Below are positions 31,031 through 41,900 of a stretch of 64,000 nucleotides of DNA, one piece after another. The notes under the pieces were generated by a model. It was not told the DNA's origin and made no database searches. It saw only the letters and a program-made list of their open reading frames with translations. Made by a program: the position numbers and the translations under genes. This DNA is from a virus, in the IMG/VR virus record IMGVR_UViG_3300018080_008436, positions 308,998 through 372,997 of that record; one strand, written 5' to 3'. Each line of letters begins with the position of its first letter. The first letter of the stretch is position 1.

Positions 31031-34000
31031 TCTGGTAGCCTTTTGCTTATTGGAACGTTTATAATAGTTCCATCACTTGACCTCGGAATCCTTTTGGAAA
31101 TATTATACATTACTCCAATATGATGGATAACTGCGACCTCATCAGTGAAATTTGTTACTCTTGTTGCGACTCTGAATGATGACGCAAAGAACAAATCCAT
31201 AAATATAGTTGTCGATGGGTCCTGTGGAGCCAAGAATGTAATCGTCCCTTCAATATTATTGGCCGCGTATTCTGAAGAATCAATCAAAGTCCCTTGAGTC
31301 TCATCCAGTCCAAGTCTATAAACATTCAGTGTAAAGTTTGCATTCCATCGACCATTAACAGCCGTATAAGTTTTGAAATCTTCTGTTTGTAATAATTCAT
31401 TAAACCTTGTGGGCAATATCGTATGTTGATCTGGAATGATGTTATAGTACTCTTCTGGTCTCAAGGATTCACTTTGAGTCATAAGGTATTCTACAGTAGA
31501 GTTCTCTGGGACATCTGCTTCGCTAGTTATATGAATTGAAGAAATGTATTCGTCATCGTCCAAGTTCACTGAGATTGGTTTGAAGAAAATAACGAATTCT
31601 CTTGGGTTGTAATAATCAACTTCTACTCCACCGTTAATTACTGGGGTTTGGAAATCAGAGTTTCCAACGAGTTTGATCTCATATTGAATATATTTCTGCA
31701 AAGCATCAATTGACTTGTCATGTTCATAAGGAATTGAATAGTCAATGAAGTCAGTCCAGTCAGAATATGTAATCCCATCTACACTAGTTCTTATTCTGTA
31801 GGTTACTTCTGCTCCTGTAGGAACGGTAACTCCCGCTATTACAGTAGTGTCTGGGATATTGGGATTCTCAAAGACAATCGTCCCAGTAAGAGTTGTTGTG
31901 TTAATTTGTAAATTATTCCCTGATGCGATCTCATTACAAATACTATTTATTTGGGCTGAAGTGCTGTTATCTAAGTAGAATACAGACGATCCTCCCTCCT
32001 CTCCATATTTCTCAAGCAAGATAGAGTCAGATGCATGGGGTTGCCCTAATTGAATCGGAATTATCTGAACTTCACCCTCTCCATCAACAAAGTTGACAGT
32101 TTGTACAGCTTGATTTAAAGAATTCTCGGATGTATTCTCGTCGCCATCTGTGACAATGATTACAAATTTCTTATAGTCTTTGTAATCTTCGTTATTTGTT
32201 TGATATTGGACCAATTGCTCTGCGGCTCTTTTTACTGCATCATGCAATTGACTTGCACCAAAGAAACCAAATGAATCGATTGCAGAGGCCAAGTAGATAT
32301 CATCACTTGTTAACTCTGGGACTCTATGTCTAATGGATGGATACCATTGTTGAATACTGGCCACATTGATGATGAATTGTCTTTCGGAAAGATAACCATC
32401 AGACGTTGCAGAAACTCTGGCCTTAATATGCATGTAATCTCTTTTTACTCCTGCTCCCATTACCAAGAATCCAGGATCAGTTCCTTCTTCGTCTTCTGGT
32501 GGTTTGTATGGAAGTAGTTCAACAGTAATACGAGATCCATCAGTTACAATCTCTTCTGGTACGACAATTACATTCCCGATATCGTCAACGTACTGATACT
32601 CAGGGAACTTCGCATAAACACGAATATCAAAACCTCTTTCAGTTTCTTCGATATCGGTAGCAGTATAGAATGTTGCGGACGTATCTTCACTTCCAGCAGG
32701 GCCAGCAACTCCTGATTGAGATGAAGCTTCTTCTTCGTCCTCATAATCTAATATAAAGATTGGTTCACCATTATTAAGGTCGTTCCCCAATTCTATCTTA
32801 GTAGCAAGTCGTCTTGCCAATTCAGTTCCAGCAGGCACTTCGAGCGTAGCAAACATCATTCTGTTGCCTTCTGGATTCACAGGTTCATTTTCATATGGTT
32901 GCGAATTTGTGGGATCGTATCTAACTGTTCCATTTACAACAAAGTCTGTATCAATATTCTTTGTTGGAAGAATGTTCGTCATGGCAACACATCTGACATT
33001 ATGAGAGTGACTTAACTGCTCATCTGATTCATAGCTGGTAAACGTATGAGTATGATTGCCAATTGAGCCGAACAAATTAATCGTACTTGTCGTAGTGCCA
33101 TTCCCATTGATATCTAAGCTAATTACATGAGTGTGACTGCTTACTACTTCACCTCCGCTATCTTCGTCATATACGTCTGAACGAATTAAACCAGACTGAA
33201 CAGAATAGTCAGACAAAGAAATGTCTTGGTTGGGACCGACAATCAAACAACCATCAATCAGGTTTCTTGTATCCTTCATCTGAGGTAACTGTCCACCAGA
33301 AGCATTACTCTCTTCGCAAATTCCACTTTCAAATGTCACTTTTGGCAATGGATACTCTATTACTGACTCAAAATCGGTTCCCTCATTAATTGTGAGTTGA
33401 TTGAGAATTGGTTGGCCTTTCCAAGTCAATTCAGCATAGATTCTTGCAGTAGTAACTCCATCTCTGACAAAATTAGTCTCATATTTTAGCTCAATACCAA
33501 GGGGTTCCACATATTGTTGTAGTGGTTTTGGAATTCTAATGCCACCACCAGGAGTGGGGAGTGGCCTTCCATTGGCGATTTCTCCTCTTCTGTATCCCCC
33601 TTCTTCCTTTCTGTAAGAGGTATATGCTTCAACCTGACTTAACCAAGGCTCTCTAAAGATCTCACGTTCTCCAAGAGGTTGCTGATGTCCAATATTTTTG
33701 TTTTTAGGAATGGCTGTTAACTCAAGCCTATCTGTTTGCCAAGTGGACCTTCTAGGGTTTGAATTGAATGTTGTTAAAGTTCTTGGTAAATCATTCGGTT
33801 GTCCCAAACCTCTAAGCCTTTTTACACCATCCTCTCCAACGAAAATGTCAGTTGGGTTGAAGTCATCTTGTAAATCCACTACAATTTTTGCGTTTGGATT
33901 ACTTTCTCCATCAGCGTAGATAGGTGTCAGAGCGTCTTTTGCATAAAAAATGAATGAATCATCCTCATCTCCAAAGTTCTGACCAGTCAAGCTAACGATC

Positions 34001-37000
34001 CTTCTAACTTTTCTTACATATCCAGATGGATGGAAAACTTCAATATCTACATTAACATCCACAATTGGAGGGCAAAGTTCTGCCGCCGCCGCACCCGCTT
34101 CCCTTGGTTCAACTGGCTCTATTGGCCCAATGAATACCCCTCCAGCCCAACCATTATCAGTAACACTTGAGCTTGGCTCAACATTAAATTGTTTGGCTGA
34201 TCTAAAAGAGAAGTTTACTTGGACGTTATCTTCAACAACTTCACTAGCGTCAAGATATTCCACGCCAGTCCCTATCTCATAAACTTCATTTTCAGCAGGG
34301 ACCAAAACGCCTGGATTTACAGAAGTTATAGTAACTGGATTCGCTATGAAGAACATATCTGCTAATATTTGCTCATGTTGATCTCTGTCCCCAAACGATA
34401 CAGAAGCTTCGATAAATAACAAGGAAACAATATCACTCGTTGGTATTGTTATAGAGGCTTTGCCATTAACTATTTCTAAAGAGAATTGATACTGCTCAAA
34501 CTGTTTGGCATATGTCCATTCTGCTGGATCTTGATAGAAAAGTCCGCTTTCTTCCTCAGTATCTTGTTGAACAGATCCACCAACAAGTTCAATGTATTGA
34601 TTAATGATGTCATTTGCGTTAGTAGATCTGAGTCCAGTTCCAGAACTTGCACTTGGTGCGCTATCCGTCTCATTAACAGATTCAAGAACTTCTTCGAACG
34701 GATTGTTTTGAACTATTTCTCTCCATTGATCGATAGCTGTTTTGGGTGTTTCCACAGGCTCCCCATTTTCATCAACAGCCACATTTTCCAATGGTCTTAT
34801 ATTAGCAAATTGTTGAGTTGTTGGATATGAAGAATCTTTATAAACAACATTTGATGCTGTTGCATCCAAATCAATCACTCTATTTGTATACAGAGTTATA
34901 TTAATGAATTGATCGTTAGCTAAAACAAACTCATCAGCCACAATATAATTAAGAGTAATTGTACTGCCATCAGAAGCATGATATCCTCTAACATACCTTT
35001 TCTCATATCGTGGAAAACAATCTAAGCTATCTTCATCTTTTGGAGCGGCTAGATAATATTGGACCCGATCTGATTCAACATAAGTACTGTCAATAACAAT
35101 AGGGGAAATAAAAGAAACTTCAAATGGATCTAGATACAATCTAGCAAGAGTCCTCCCAGTTTCACCCATAAAATCGGCATATGCGAAAATCTCATAATCT
35201 TTCGAGAAGAATAAAGGATTTTCTATGCCAGGGATATTCAGCCCTTCAAAAGTTTTCTCCTCATATTCAGTGGCAAAACTCTGCATAGATGACGTAGCCA
35301 AACCATTAGAGGTATATATTGGAGTTTCGATTACATAATCGACATCTTCTTCTGTGGCATCAGTTTCTTCAGCAGTTGGTAATTCTGTGGCCGTTTCTTG
35401 ATCCCCATCATTTTGCTCTAATTGAGCTACAATATCCGTTTCAGGAGAGTATCTGAGTAATCGACTTAAATCTTCTTCTTTGTCTTTTACTGTTTCCAAT
35501 ATATCTTCAACAATAGGAAGTACCCTTGCACAAACGTTACCATCAACAGTTGGCATATCAAGAGTTTGCCTCTGAGTAAATTTTTCTGCAAGATTCAAAT
35601 CTTCATAAGGAGTTGATGGTGGAACTCTGTCGATATCATATGGTTTTAATAATGATGGATCAACATCTTTGTCATTAACAATTGGAGTCACATCAACGCT
35701 AAGTATCTCTGTCGCAAGAATATTATCTGTTGGAGTTAACTTCTCATCTGACGATTCGTTAAGTCTTATGGTTGTTCCCAATTCAGCAGAAACATCAAAC
35801 AAAAGTGGATCGACAATATCAATGTATGGCCCAAGATTTGGATCAGTTCCAATCTCATCAATTTTGGTTGTTTGGATGTTACCTGATTTATCTAGAATAT
35901 CAATAATACTTTCTCTGAAATACCCCTCAGTAGATTGTACATAAATTCTTTTTTGGCCAGCAAACGATGGGTATGTTACAAAGGCTGATTCTATTTTGTC
36001 TTTTGCAAAAATGTCTGGCTCTTTATCAACTAACAAATTGACTTCTGTTCCGTCAGGGAACGGAGTTCCATCTTTCTCAAAGAAACTCATTGGAAGAAGG
36101 GCTGTCTGCCCAAAGAAGAAGATGTTATAACTCACCCATTCACTAAATGCTTCGAAATCCCACTCTAAATAGTAACCATCTGAATTCTGCAAATAAAAGA
36201 CGACATCTCTTGAGACCTTAGTATCTCTAACAAGGATGTTTGCGGTTGATCCGTTAATGTTTGTTATTTTGTTATAAGAACTGTCTTGAACAATACTGCC
36301 AGCTAAACTATTATTTGTGACAGCGAGGCGCACACCAGGATCGAAGGTTATTGTATTACTATCAATCTCTGTGATTGTATGGCCAATATTAGCGGCATCC
36401 CCTTGTAAGATATCTATTACATCTCCAACTTCAAAATCAGAAGCGTCTTCAACTGTTACAGTTGTGTCTCCAACATACAAAATGCTAGTAATATTGCTTT
36501 GCGTTATTCCTGCATTTGTTAGTAGCTTTCTGGAGATAAGATTTGTAGATGCAACGATATCTATGGACTCTTCATTATTTGGGGCATTATTCCCAAGAGT
36601 AATTGAAGGAGATTCACTGCCAGGATAAAATAACTGCCAATTAGTAAGATTTACATCACTAATAACATTGAAGTCAACTTTGAAATCTCCAATATTGTAT
36701 GTATGGTTATTTTCAAGAGTCTTAAATCCATAAGCAATCATGGGATCTTCAACAGAAACAGCAGTAACTGATGAGAAATCTATTGTCGCATCACCAGTTC
36801 CAGAAACCAGATTCAAAGTCCCACTATCAATTGGACTAGTGTTACCATATGTAATTAAAGAAATCTGATCACTTTTTAGCTTATGTTGAACCGTAAACTC
36901 AGCACCATTATTCTCATAAACAGCGTCAACATCAGCCTGAGAACCCGAAACATCAAAGATGTAAGTTGTTCTACTTGGGTTATTCAGGTCTAGGTTAATC

Positions 37001-38943
37001 GTTGCGAATGTCCCAAGTCCTGCTGTAATAGTGGATACATCAACATCAGAACCCCCGAAGGTGAACATATCAAACTTTATGTCAGACGGATAGTAGGTTT
37101 TAAATCTATTTACTAAGCACTCAACGATGTTTTGTCGGTTGTTGTATCTGTCCATCATCCCCATACTTCCAGAACTATCTACAACAAATGAGAGTATTGC
37201 ATCAGAGTACTCAATTTCACCATCAACAATGTCATCTTCAATGGTTATCGGGTCTGTGGCAGGAGGTGTTGTTATAGTACTGTTTCCTGGATCGAAAGGG
37301 TCAAAGTTACCAACAACTCTTAAAGCAAAAACGGAATTGTAAAGGTCTTCCCAAGTAGTCTCATCTTTACTTGTCCATGCAAAAGTGTCTGAATCAGCAT
37401 TTTTCTCATCATATGCCCATAATACAAAATTATCTTCATCTCCATTGTGGCGCAATGTGATGGAAAGATATCCATTACTAGGAGTTGTTTCATCCATTAA
37501 ATCGAAATCGAACGCATACCAATCGTCTTTAACAATTGTTGAGGCATGAAGTGAGGCCAAATGGAGTTCGCTTTTAGGAGTCCCATCATCATAACAGTCA
37601 GATATGGACATCCTTATCCAATAATTTGATGTTCCTCTTGCCCTGTACAAGAATACATAAACCTTACCAATACTGTATTCCGAATCATAGACTTTGAATG
37701 TTTGTGCAAGTCTATTTCTTATGTTTGGGTTGGCCGCAGAAGACAAACCTAATAGCAATGGTTTTGTTTGGTTCCAAAAGAGACCCGAACTAGAAGAGCT
37801 TGAGGAAACATTTGCTTCACTTTCACTACTGGTACTGGAAGAATCAATACTTGAACTACTAGAGGTTGAATTACTTGTTGGACTGGATGAAGAAGAGTTT
37901 GACTGTGAACTTTCCGATTGAGAACTATGCCCAAGGCTTGAAGAAGATGAGCTTGAATCAAGAGAACTTGAACTAGAAGAGCTACTTGTTGTAACTGTGC
38001 TGGATGAGTAACCACCCGAATCAGAAGAGCTTGAATCAAGAGAACTTGAACTACTGCTAGAACTTGAGCTAAATTGGTTACAAGATAGGGCTAAGGTATT
38101 CGGAAATGGCAATAGGGTTCCATCCCAGTCAACTGTACCAGATAATCCACTATTGTTTTGTTCAATAAGAGTTATTGTTCCTGCGCCAGTCCTTTGACCG
38201 ACAGCTATTAAGTTGATTAAGCCAACCTCCCTATAAACTCTGACCTGTTGAATTGCTCCTTGGACAAACAAACCAACATACATATTGCAATTGGTAGTGT
38301 TTCCATCTCCCATCCCTGAAAAAGTCCAGTTTGTGAAGTAAGCACAATTGCCCCCTTCGCAGAATGGACTTGTACAACATTGGGAGCTACTTGAGCTTGG
38401 AGATTGAGTCGATTGACTGCTTGTACTTGAAGAATCAATAGAGCTAGACGAACTAGAGGTGCTTCTGTCGATACAATATATTATGCCTGAATAAGAGAAG
38501 TCAAGTGGAGTCCCATCCCAATTTACTTGTCCAGTTATCCCGCTATTATCTCTTTCTTCAAGATCTATATCTGAGGCTACCAATGAAGTAACTTGCCCCA
38601 AAGCTATGATATTAAAATATGTTGGGTCTTGGTATAGTTCAACCTGCTGAGTGTTAGTTGCTGGGAAGAACACCGTTCTTACATAAATAATTTCATAATC
38701 AAGACTTACCCCAATAAGATTCCACCCAGTTAGATGAGCACAAGCAGTTCCTTCGCATTCTGGGTATTGACAGTATCCCGAACTACTAGAGCTTGAGGAA
38801 GAGTCTATACTCGAAGATGAGCTACTAGAAGTAGAAGAAGAATCTATACTCGAAGATGAGCTACTAGAAGTAGAAGAAGAATCTATGCTCGAACTCGAAC
38901 TTGAACTTTCGCTATATTGAAAACTTGAACTTGAACTTGACAT
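31027..38943 (-). CDS. giant serine-rich virion-type protein with split VWA domain
   Basis: 2638 aa. Ser-rich tracts at about 1-55, 165-185 and 290-385 separate small beta domains, two of which are similar to each other (CAHLTGWNLIGV / CAYFTNWTFSGM). At about 585, LSFVVDSSGSMG is a VWA MIDAS DxSxS, followed by FDMFTFGG. The matching second half, FGASQLHDAVKRAAEQL and KKFVIIVTDGDENTS, appears only near residue 2200-2270. Between them lie some 1,500 residues of beta-rich modules, including HTH/HSH motifs (SSHTHVISLDINGNGT). Probably a tail-fibre or baseplate adhesin. No homology could be tested. Confidence 0.75.
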   Translation of the reverse strand: MSSSSSSFQYSESSSSSSSIDSSSTSSSSSSSIDSSSTSSSSSSSIDSSSSSSSSGYCQYPECEGTACAHLTGWNLIGVSLDYEIIYVRTVFFPATNTQQVELYQDPTYFNIIALGQVTSLVASDIDLEERDNSGITGQVNWDGTPLDFSYSGIIYCIDRSTSSSSSSIDSSSTSSQSTQSPSSSSSQCCTSPFCEGGNCAYFTNWTFSGMGDGNTTNCNMYVGLFVQGAIQQVRVYREVGLINLIAVGQRTGAGTITLIEQNNSGLSGTVDWDGTLLPFPNTLALSCNQFSSSSSSSSSSLDSSSSDSGGYSSSTVTTSSSSSSSSLDSSSSSSSLGHSSQSESSQSNSSSSSPTSNSTSSSSSIDSSSTSSESEANVSSSSSSSGLFWNQTKPLLLGLSSAANPNIRNRLAQTFKVYDSEYSIGKVYVFLYRARGTSNYWIRMSISDCYDDGTPKSELHLASLHASTIVKDDWYAFDFDLMDETTPSNGYLSITLRHNGDEDNFVLWAYDEKNADSDTFAWTSKDETTWEDLYNSVFALRVVGNFDPFDPGNSTITTPPATDPITIEDDIVDGEIEYSDAILSFVVDSSGSMGMMDRYNNRQNIVECLVNRFKTYYPSDIKFDMFTFGGSDVDVSTITAGLGTFATINLDLNNPSRTTYIFDVSGSQADVDAVYENNGAEFTVQHKLKSDQISLITYGNTSPIDSGTLNLVSGTGDATIDFSSVTAVSVEDPMIAYGFKTLENNHTYNIGDFKVDFNVISDVNLTNWQLFYPGSESPSITLGNNAPNNEESIDIVASTNLISRKLLTNAGITQSNITSILYVGDTTVTVEDASDFEVGDVIDILQGDAANIGHTITEIDSNTITFDPGVRLAVTNNSLAGSIVQDSSYNKITNINGSTANILVRDTKVSRDVVFYLQNSDGYYLEWDFEAFSEWVSYNIFFFGQTALLPMSFFEKDGTPFPDGTEVNLLVDKEPDIFAKDKIESAFVTYPSFAGQKRIYVQSTEGYFRESIIDILDKSGNIQTTKIDEIGTDPNLGPYIDIVDPLLFDVSAELGTTIRLNESSDEKLTPTDNILATEILSVDVTPIVNDKDVDPSLLKPYDIDRVPPSTPYEDLNLAEKFTQRQTLDMPTVDGNVCARVLPIVEDILETVKDKEEDLSRLLRYSPETDIVAQLEQNDGDQETATELPTAEETDATEEDVDYVIETPIYTSNGLATSSMQSFATEYEEKTFEGLNIPGIENPLFFSKDYEIFAYADFMGETGRTLARLYLDPFEVSFISPIVIDSTYVESDRVQYYLAAPKDEDSLDCFPRYEKRYVRGYHASDGSTITLNYIVADEFVLANDQFINITLYTNRVIDLDATASNVVYKDSSYPTTQQFANIRPLENVAVDENGEPVETPKTAIDQWREIVQNNPFEEVLESVNETDSAPSASSGTGLRSTNANDIINQYIELVGGSVQQDTEEESGLFYQDPAEWTYAKQFEQYQFSLEIVNGKASITIPTSDIVSLLFIEASVSFGDRDQHEQILADMFFIANPVTITSVNPGVLVPAENEVYEIGTGVEYLDASEVVEDNVQVNFSFRSAKQFNVEPSSSVTDNGWAGGVFIGPIEPVEPREAGAAAAELCPPIVDVNVDIEVFHPSGYVRKVRRIVSLTGQNFGDEDDSFIFYAKDALTPIYADGESNPNAKIVVDLQDDFNPTDIFVGEDGVKRLRGLGQPNDLPRTLTTFNSNPRRSTWQTDRLELTAIPKNKNIGHQQPLGEREIFREPWLSQVEAYTSYRKEEGGYRRGEIANGRPLPTPGGGIRIPKPLQQYVEPLGIELKYETNFVRDGVTTARIYAELTWKGQPILNQLTINEGTDFESVIEYPLPKVTFESGICEESNASGGQLPQMKDTRNLIDGCLIVGPNQDISLSDYSVQSGLIRSDVYDEDSGGEVVSSHTHVISLDINGNGTTTSTINLFGSIGNHTHTFTSYESDEQLSHSHNVRCVAMTNILPTKNIDTDFVVNGTVRYDPTNSQPYENEPVNPEGNRMMFATLEVPAGTELARRLATKIELGNDLNNGEPIFILDYEDEEEASSQSGVAGPAGSEDTSATFYTATDIEETERGFDIRVYAKFPEYQYVDDIGNVIVVPEEIVTDGSRITVELLPYKPPEDEEGTDPGFLVMGAGVKRDYMHIKARVSATSDGYLSERQFIINVASIQQWYPSIRHRVPELTSDDIYLASAIDSFGFFGASQLHDAVKRAAEQLVQYQTNNEDYKDYKKFVIIVTDGDENTSENSLNQAVQTVNFVDGEGEVQIIPIQLGQPHASDSILLEKYGEEGGSSVFYLDNSTSAQINSICNEIASGNNLQINTTTLTGTIVFENPNIPDTTVIAGVTVPTGAEVTYRIRTSVDGITYSDWTDFIDYSIPYEHDKSIDALQKYIQYEIKLVGNSDFQTPVINGGVEVDYYNPREFVIFFKPISVNLDDDEYISSIHITSEADVPENSTVEYLMTQSESLRPEEYYNIIPDQHTILPTRFNELLQTEDFKTYTAVNGRWNANFTLNVYRLGLDETQGTLIDSSEYAANNIEGTITFLAPQDPSTTIFMDLFFASSFRVATRVTNFTDEVAVIHHIGVMYNISKRIPRSSDGTIINVPISKRLPE
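38804..38889 (-). repeat. 39-bp tandem repeat (13-residue Ser unit)
   Basis: Two full copies and part of a third of a 39-bp unit encode SIDSSSTSSSSSS near the N-terminus of the 2638-residue protein. In-frame, so copy number can vary without breaking the gene. Confidence 0.8.
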
Positions 38944-38945
38944 CT

Positions 38946-41900
38946 TTAATTAACTTCTGGCTGAATCAGAGGTAAAATCTCTGAACTTCCTTTCTTTGTA
39001 GAGAAGATTTCTCCACCTGTTGTACCTGCTACTGTTTGTCCTGACGCAGATTCAACTCTTACTATACCATTGACTTCTAAGTTGCCTTCAACGAAGTCAT
39101 TTAGGTCAGCTATATTCTCCCAGGTATTCCCATCATCCTCACTATTATAAATGAAACTGCTTGAACCCACGACCAGAATATTATTTTGGTCTTTTTTCAT
39201 ATCGGAAACGACATCGATTAATGCAGTGTTTCTGTGAGTATGTTGAGAAGGCAACCCTCTAATCAGATAATCTTCCACCTGGATTGTTTCAACTTGATTG
39301 TTGCGTACCATGTGCTCATGTGTATTCGAAAATTCGTCTCTCAAAACCTTTACCTGAACAGTATTCGCAACAAAATAAGCGTTACTTGCAACGATCTCTA
39401 GTTTTATGGTTGTCGAGTCGATTACTGATTTGATAAAATTGGTTTCTGATTTATTCGCAGAAGATATGATAGTAATCTTATCTCCATTAACCATATTAGT
39501 TGTATCCTCAACCTTAATCGTTGAGTCTCCCAACTCAATATCTTCTGTGACAACATGTGTACTTGTTACAAAGTCATCATAATATATATTCTTTGTATAG
39601 CCATAATTAGTGGCGTTGATTTCCCAACTCCAAGTCTCAGAAATTTTGATATTGTTGTATTCGGTGAAGTCCCAATTAGTATTGTTGAGTAACTTAACGG
39701 TCATTGTTGTCGCTGTATGCTGAACTACCTCACTAAAATATTCAACTCCAATTTCCAATGGGTTCCAGAATCGAATTCTTGCATCTTTGAAAAGAGTTCC
39801 ATCTTTTTGAACCAATGCATTGTTAAACAAGCTTGTATCAGAGACTTCAAACTTAACAGTGGCATTTAGAACCTGTTCAAAAGAAGCTATCGATCCACTA
39901 ACAAATCCACCAACCAAATCCAAATCATGATAATGGGATGAATCCGTAGAAGTAATTTTGTTATTGAAAGAAGATAATGGTTGGTAAATCGGACCAGTTA
40001 ATCTAAATACATCGTCAGACCCTATAATCAACCCCACAGGAGTTGTTATTATTTCAGTATTAATTAAGCTAGAGAAGTCATTTAGTATGATCTTATTCCT
40101 AGAATTCTGATAAACTGTCATGCCTTCTATCAACGCGGCATCACTATCACCATTGGTAACTTGGAAATCAAAATCAACCAAGAAATTATCAACAACATTT
40201 TGGGTAAAAACTACGTCAAGGTTAACTTTTCCACTACTGTCAATCCCTACGAATGATTGCCCAGGTATGATATCTTCATTAGTAGAATCTGGAGTCTCAG
40301 CATTGTAGGGGGTGATAGTTCCGTCAATGATTATCTGATTTGACGTATTAGAAACAACTGTGTACTCTTTGCCAAGATTTCCATTTTGATCAGTTGATAC
40401 GTAAATTTTTCCGTTAGCCAATTGATTGTTTTGCGTGAGGAAGTCAAAATCAACATCAAGAACTGACCTATCTCCAACAAATTTTATTCTCTTGCCAACA
40501 TACGTTAACCAAATAGCTACGAATTCAGTTTCCAGTTCTACAGTTATTTCTCCACCAATTGTCCTAGAAGAGTTTTCCGCGATAGTGTACCCAGCTACAA
40601 TAGGCAAGTCTACAACATAAAGTGTTCTTCCTTTGTATTGATTTGCTGAAATAGTATCTGACGCTTCAATTGACAGAACTACCGCATTATTAACAGGGTT
40701 GACAGAAATCGATTTTATTAAGCCAGATACATCGATATTAGTTACCTGTCCTGGGAATCCAACAGACCAAATCTGACCATCATAAGGGAACTCACCTGTT
40801 GTAGTTTGACTATCTTCGTAAACTCCGATATCTGTACCAAATAATATATTTCCATTGTCAGCTTCTACCATATCGTTTACAACAACTGGGTAAACTTCAA
40901 ATGCCAAATTACCACTCTGGCTTTGGATAGTTTCATTAGCCTCTCTGCCAAGAACTACAATAGATGAATCAAATCCTGAGTTGAAAATCACCCTACCACT
41001 GAAGATAGGAGTGTCGTTCCCTTCGGCAAAAATGGAGATGTTGCGTTTGTCCAATTCTCCGTCTGCATATCTAAAGTCATTTGGATATGTATAGGATACT
41101 GACATAATGGTATGTCCAAAGGTTGAAACTTTGGATGACTGAATTGTTCCCCTAACTTCTTCAAACTTCCTATACGTACTCCATACCTTACCCAAGTCGG
41201 AACTTCTAAGAATATAGTGAATCACATTACTCAGGTCCGTTCCTGCGGCACTAGCGAGAATCCCACCAGTTGATATCGGCAAAAAGTTTACGATGTTTAC
41301 GTTTTCAACTGTAGCATCAAACAATCCAGAGGTCCATACAAAATCACCAAGGTATGGGGTGTAAGCAATTTTATTCTTCCCTCCAACTAGCAAAGTATTG
41401 GTCAGGTCAACGTTACCAAGGTTTTCCTCTCCATCAAACTGTTGCCACCAAGACCCCATAGTTAATCTAACACTTGCGATTGTTTCTGGATCTTCTTCAA
41501 AAGGAGGAGAAACCTGGATAGAGTTTGGAGTAGCTTTTACAATAACATAACTTGTGTTATTTTTAGGGTTCGATGGATCACTTATAGTTTCTATCTTAAC
41601 TGCTCTATTTGGTACTAACTCTGAGTAAATTCCCCCAGCCGCTTTGATAATACCAACTGTTGGATCTCCCTCAATATTTTTAAATGAAGCTTCATGAGGT
41701 GGAATAACAACAAAACTATCTTCAGGCCATCTTAAGGACATAGAGAGTGCAGGGAATCTGACGGCTTCCTGATCTTGAAGCGTCCATGTGATCATATCCT
41801 GAGTCAAATAAACCCCGTTATCAGTTGCAACTAACAGATTCTCATCCCCAAAGACACTCATATCATAAACAGGTCTTTTCAACCCCCAAACATAGAACCA

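Noticed and set aside
37749-38438. Overlapping minus-strand frames rich in Val, Leu and Gln in the Ser-rich regions (also 47252-47749, 54411-54689)
   Set aside because: They are frame-shifted readings of the repetitive Ser codons of the larger genes, with no start signal of their own.
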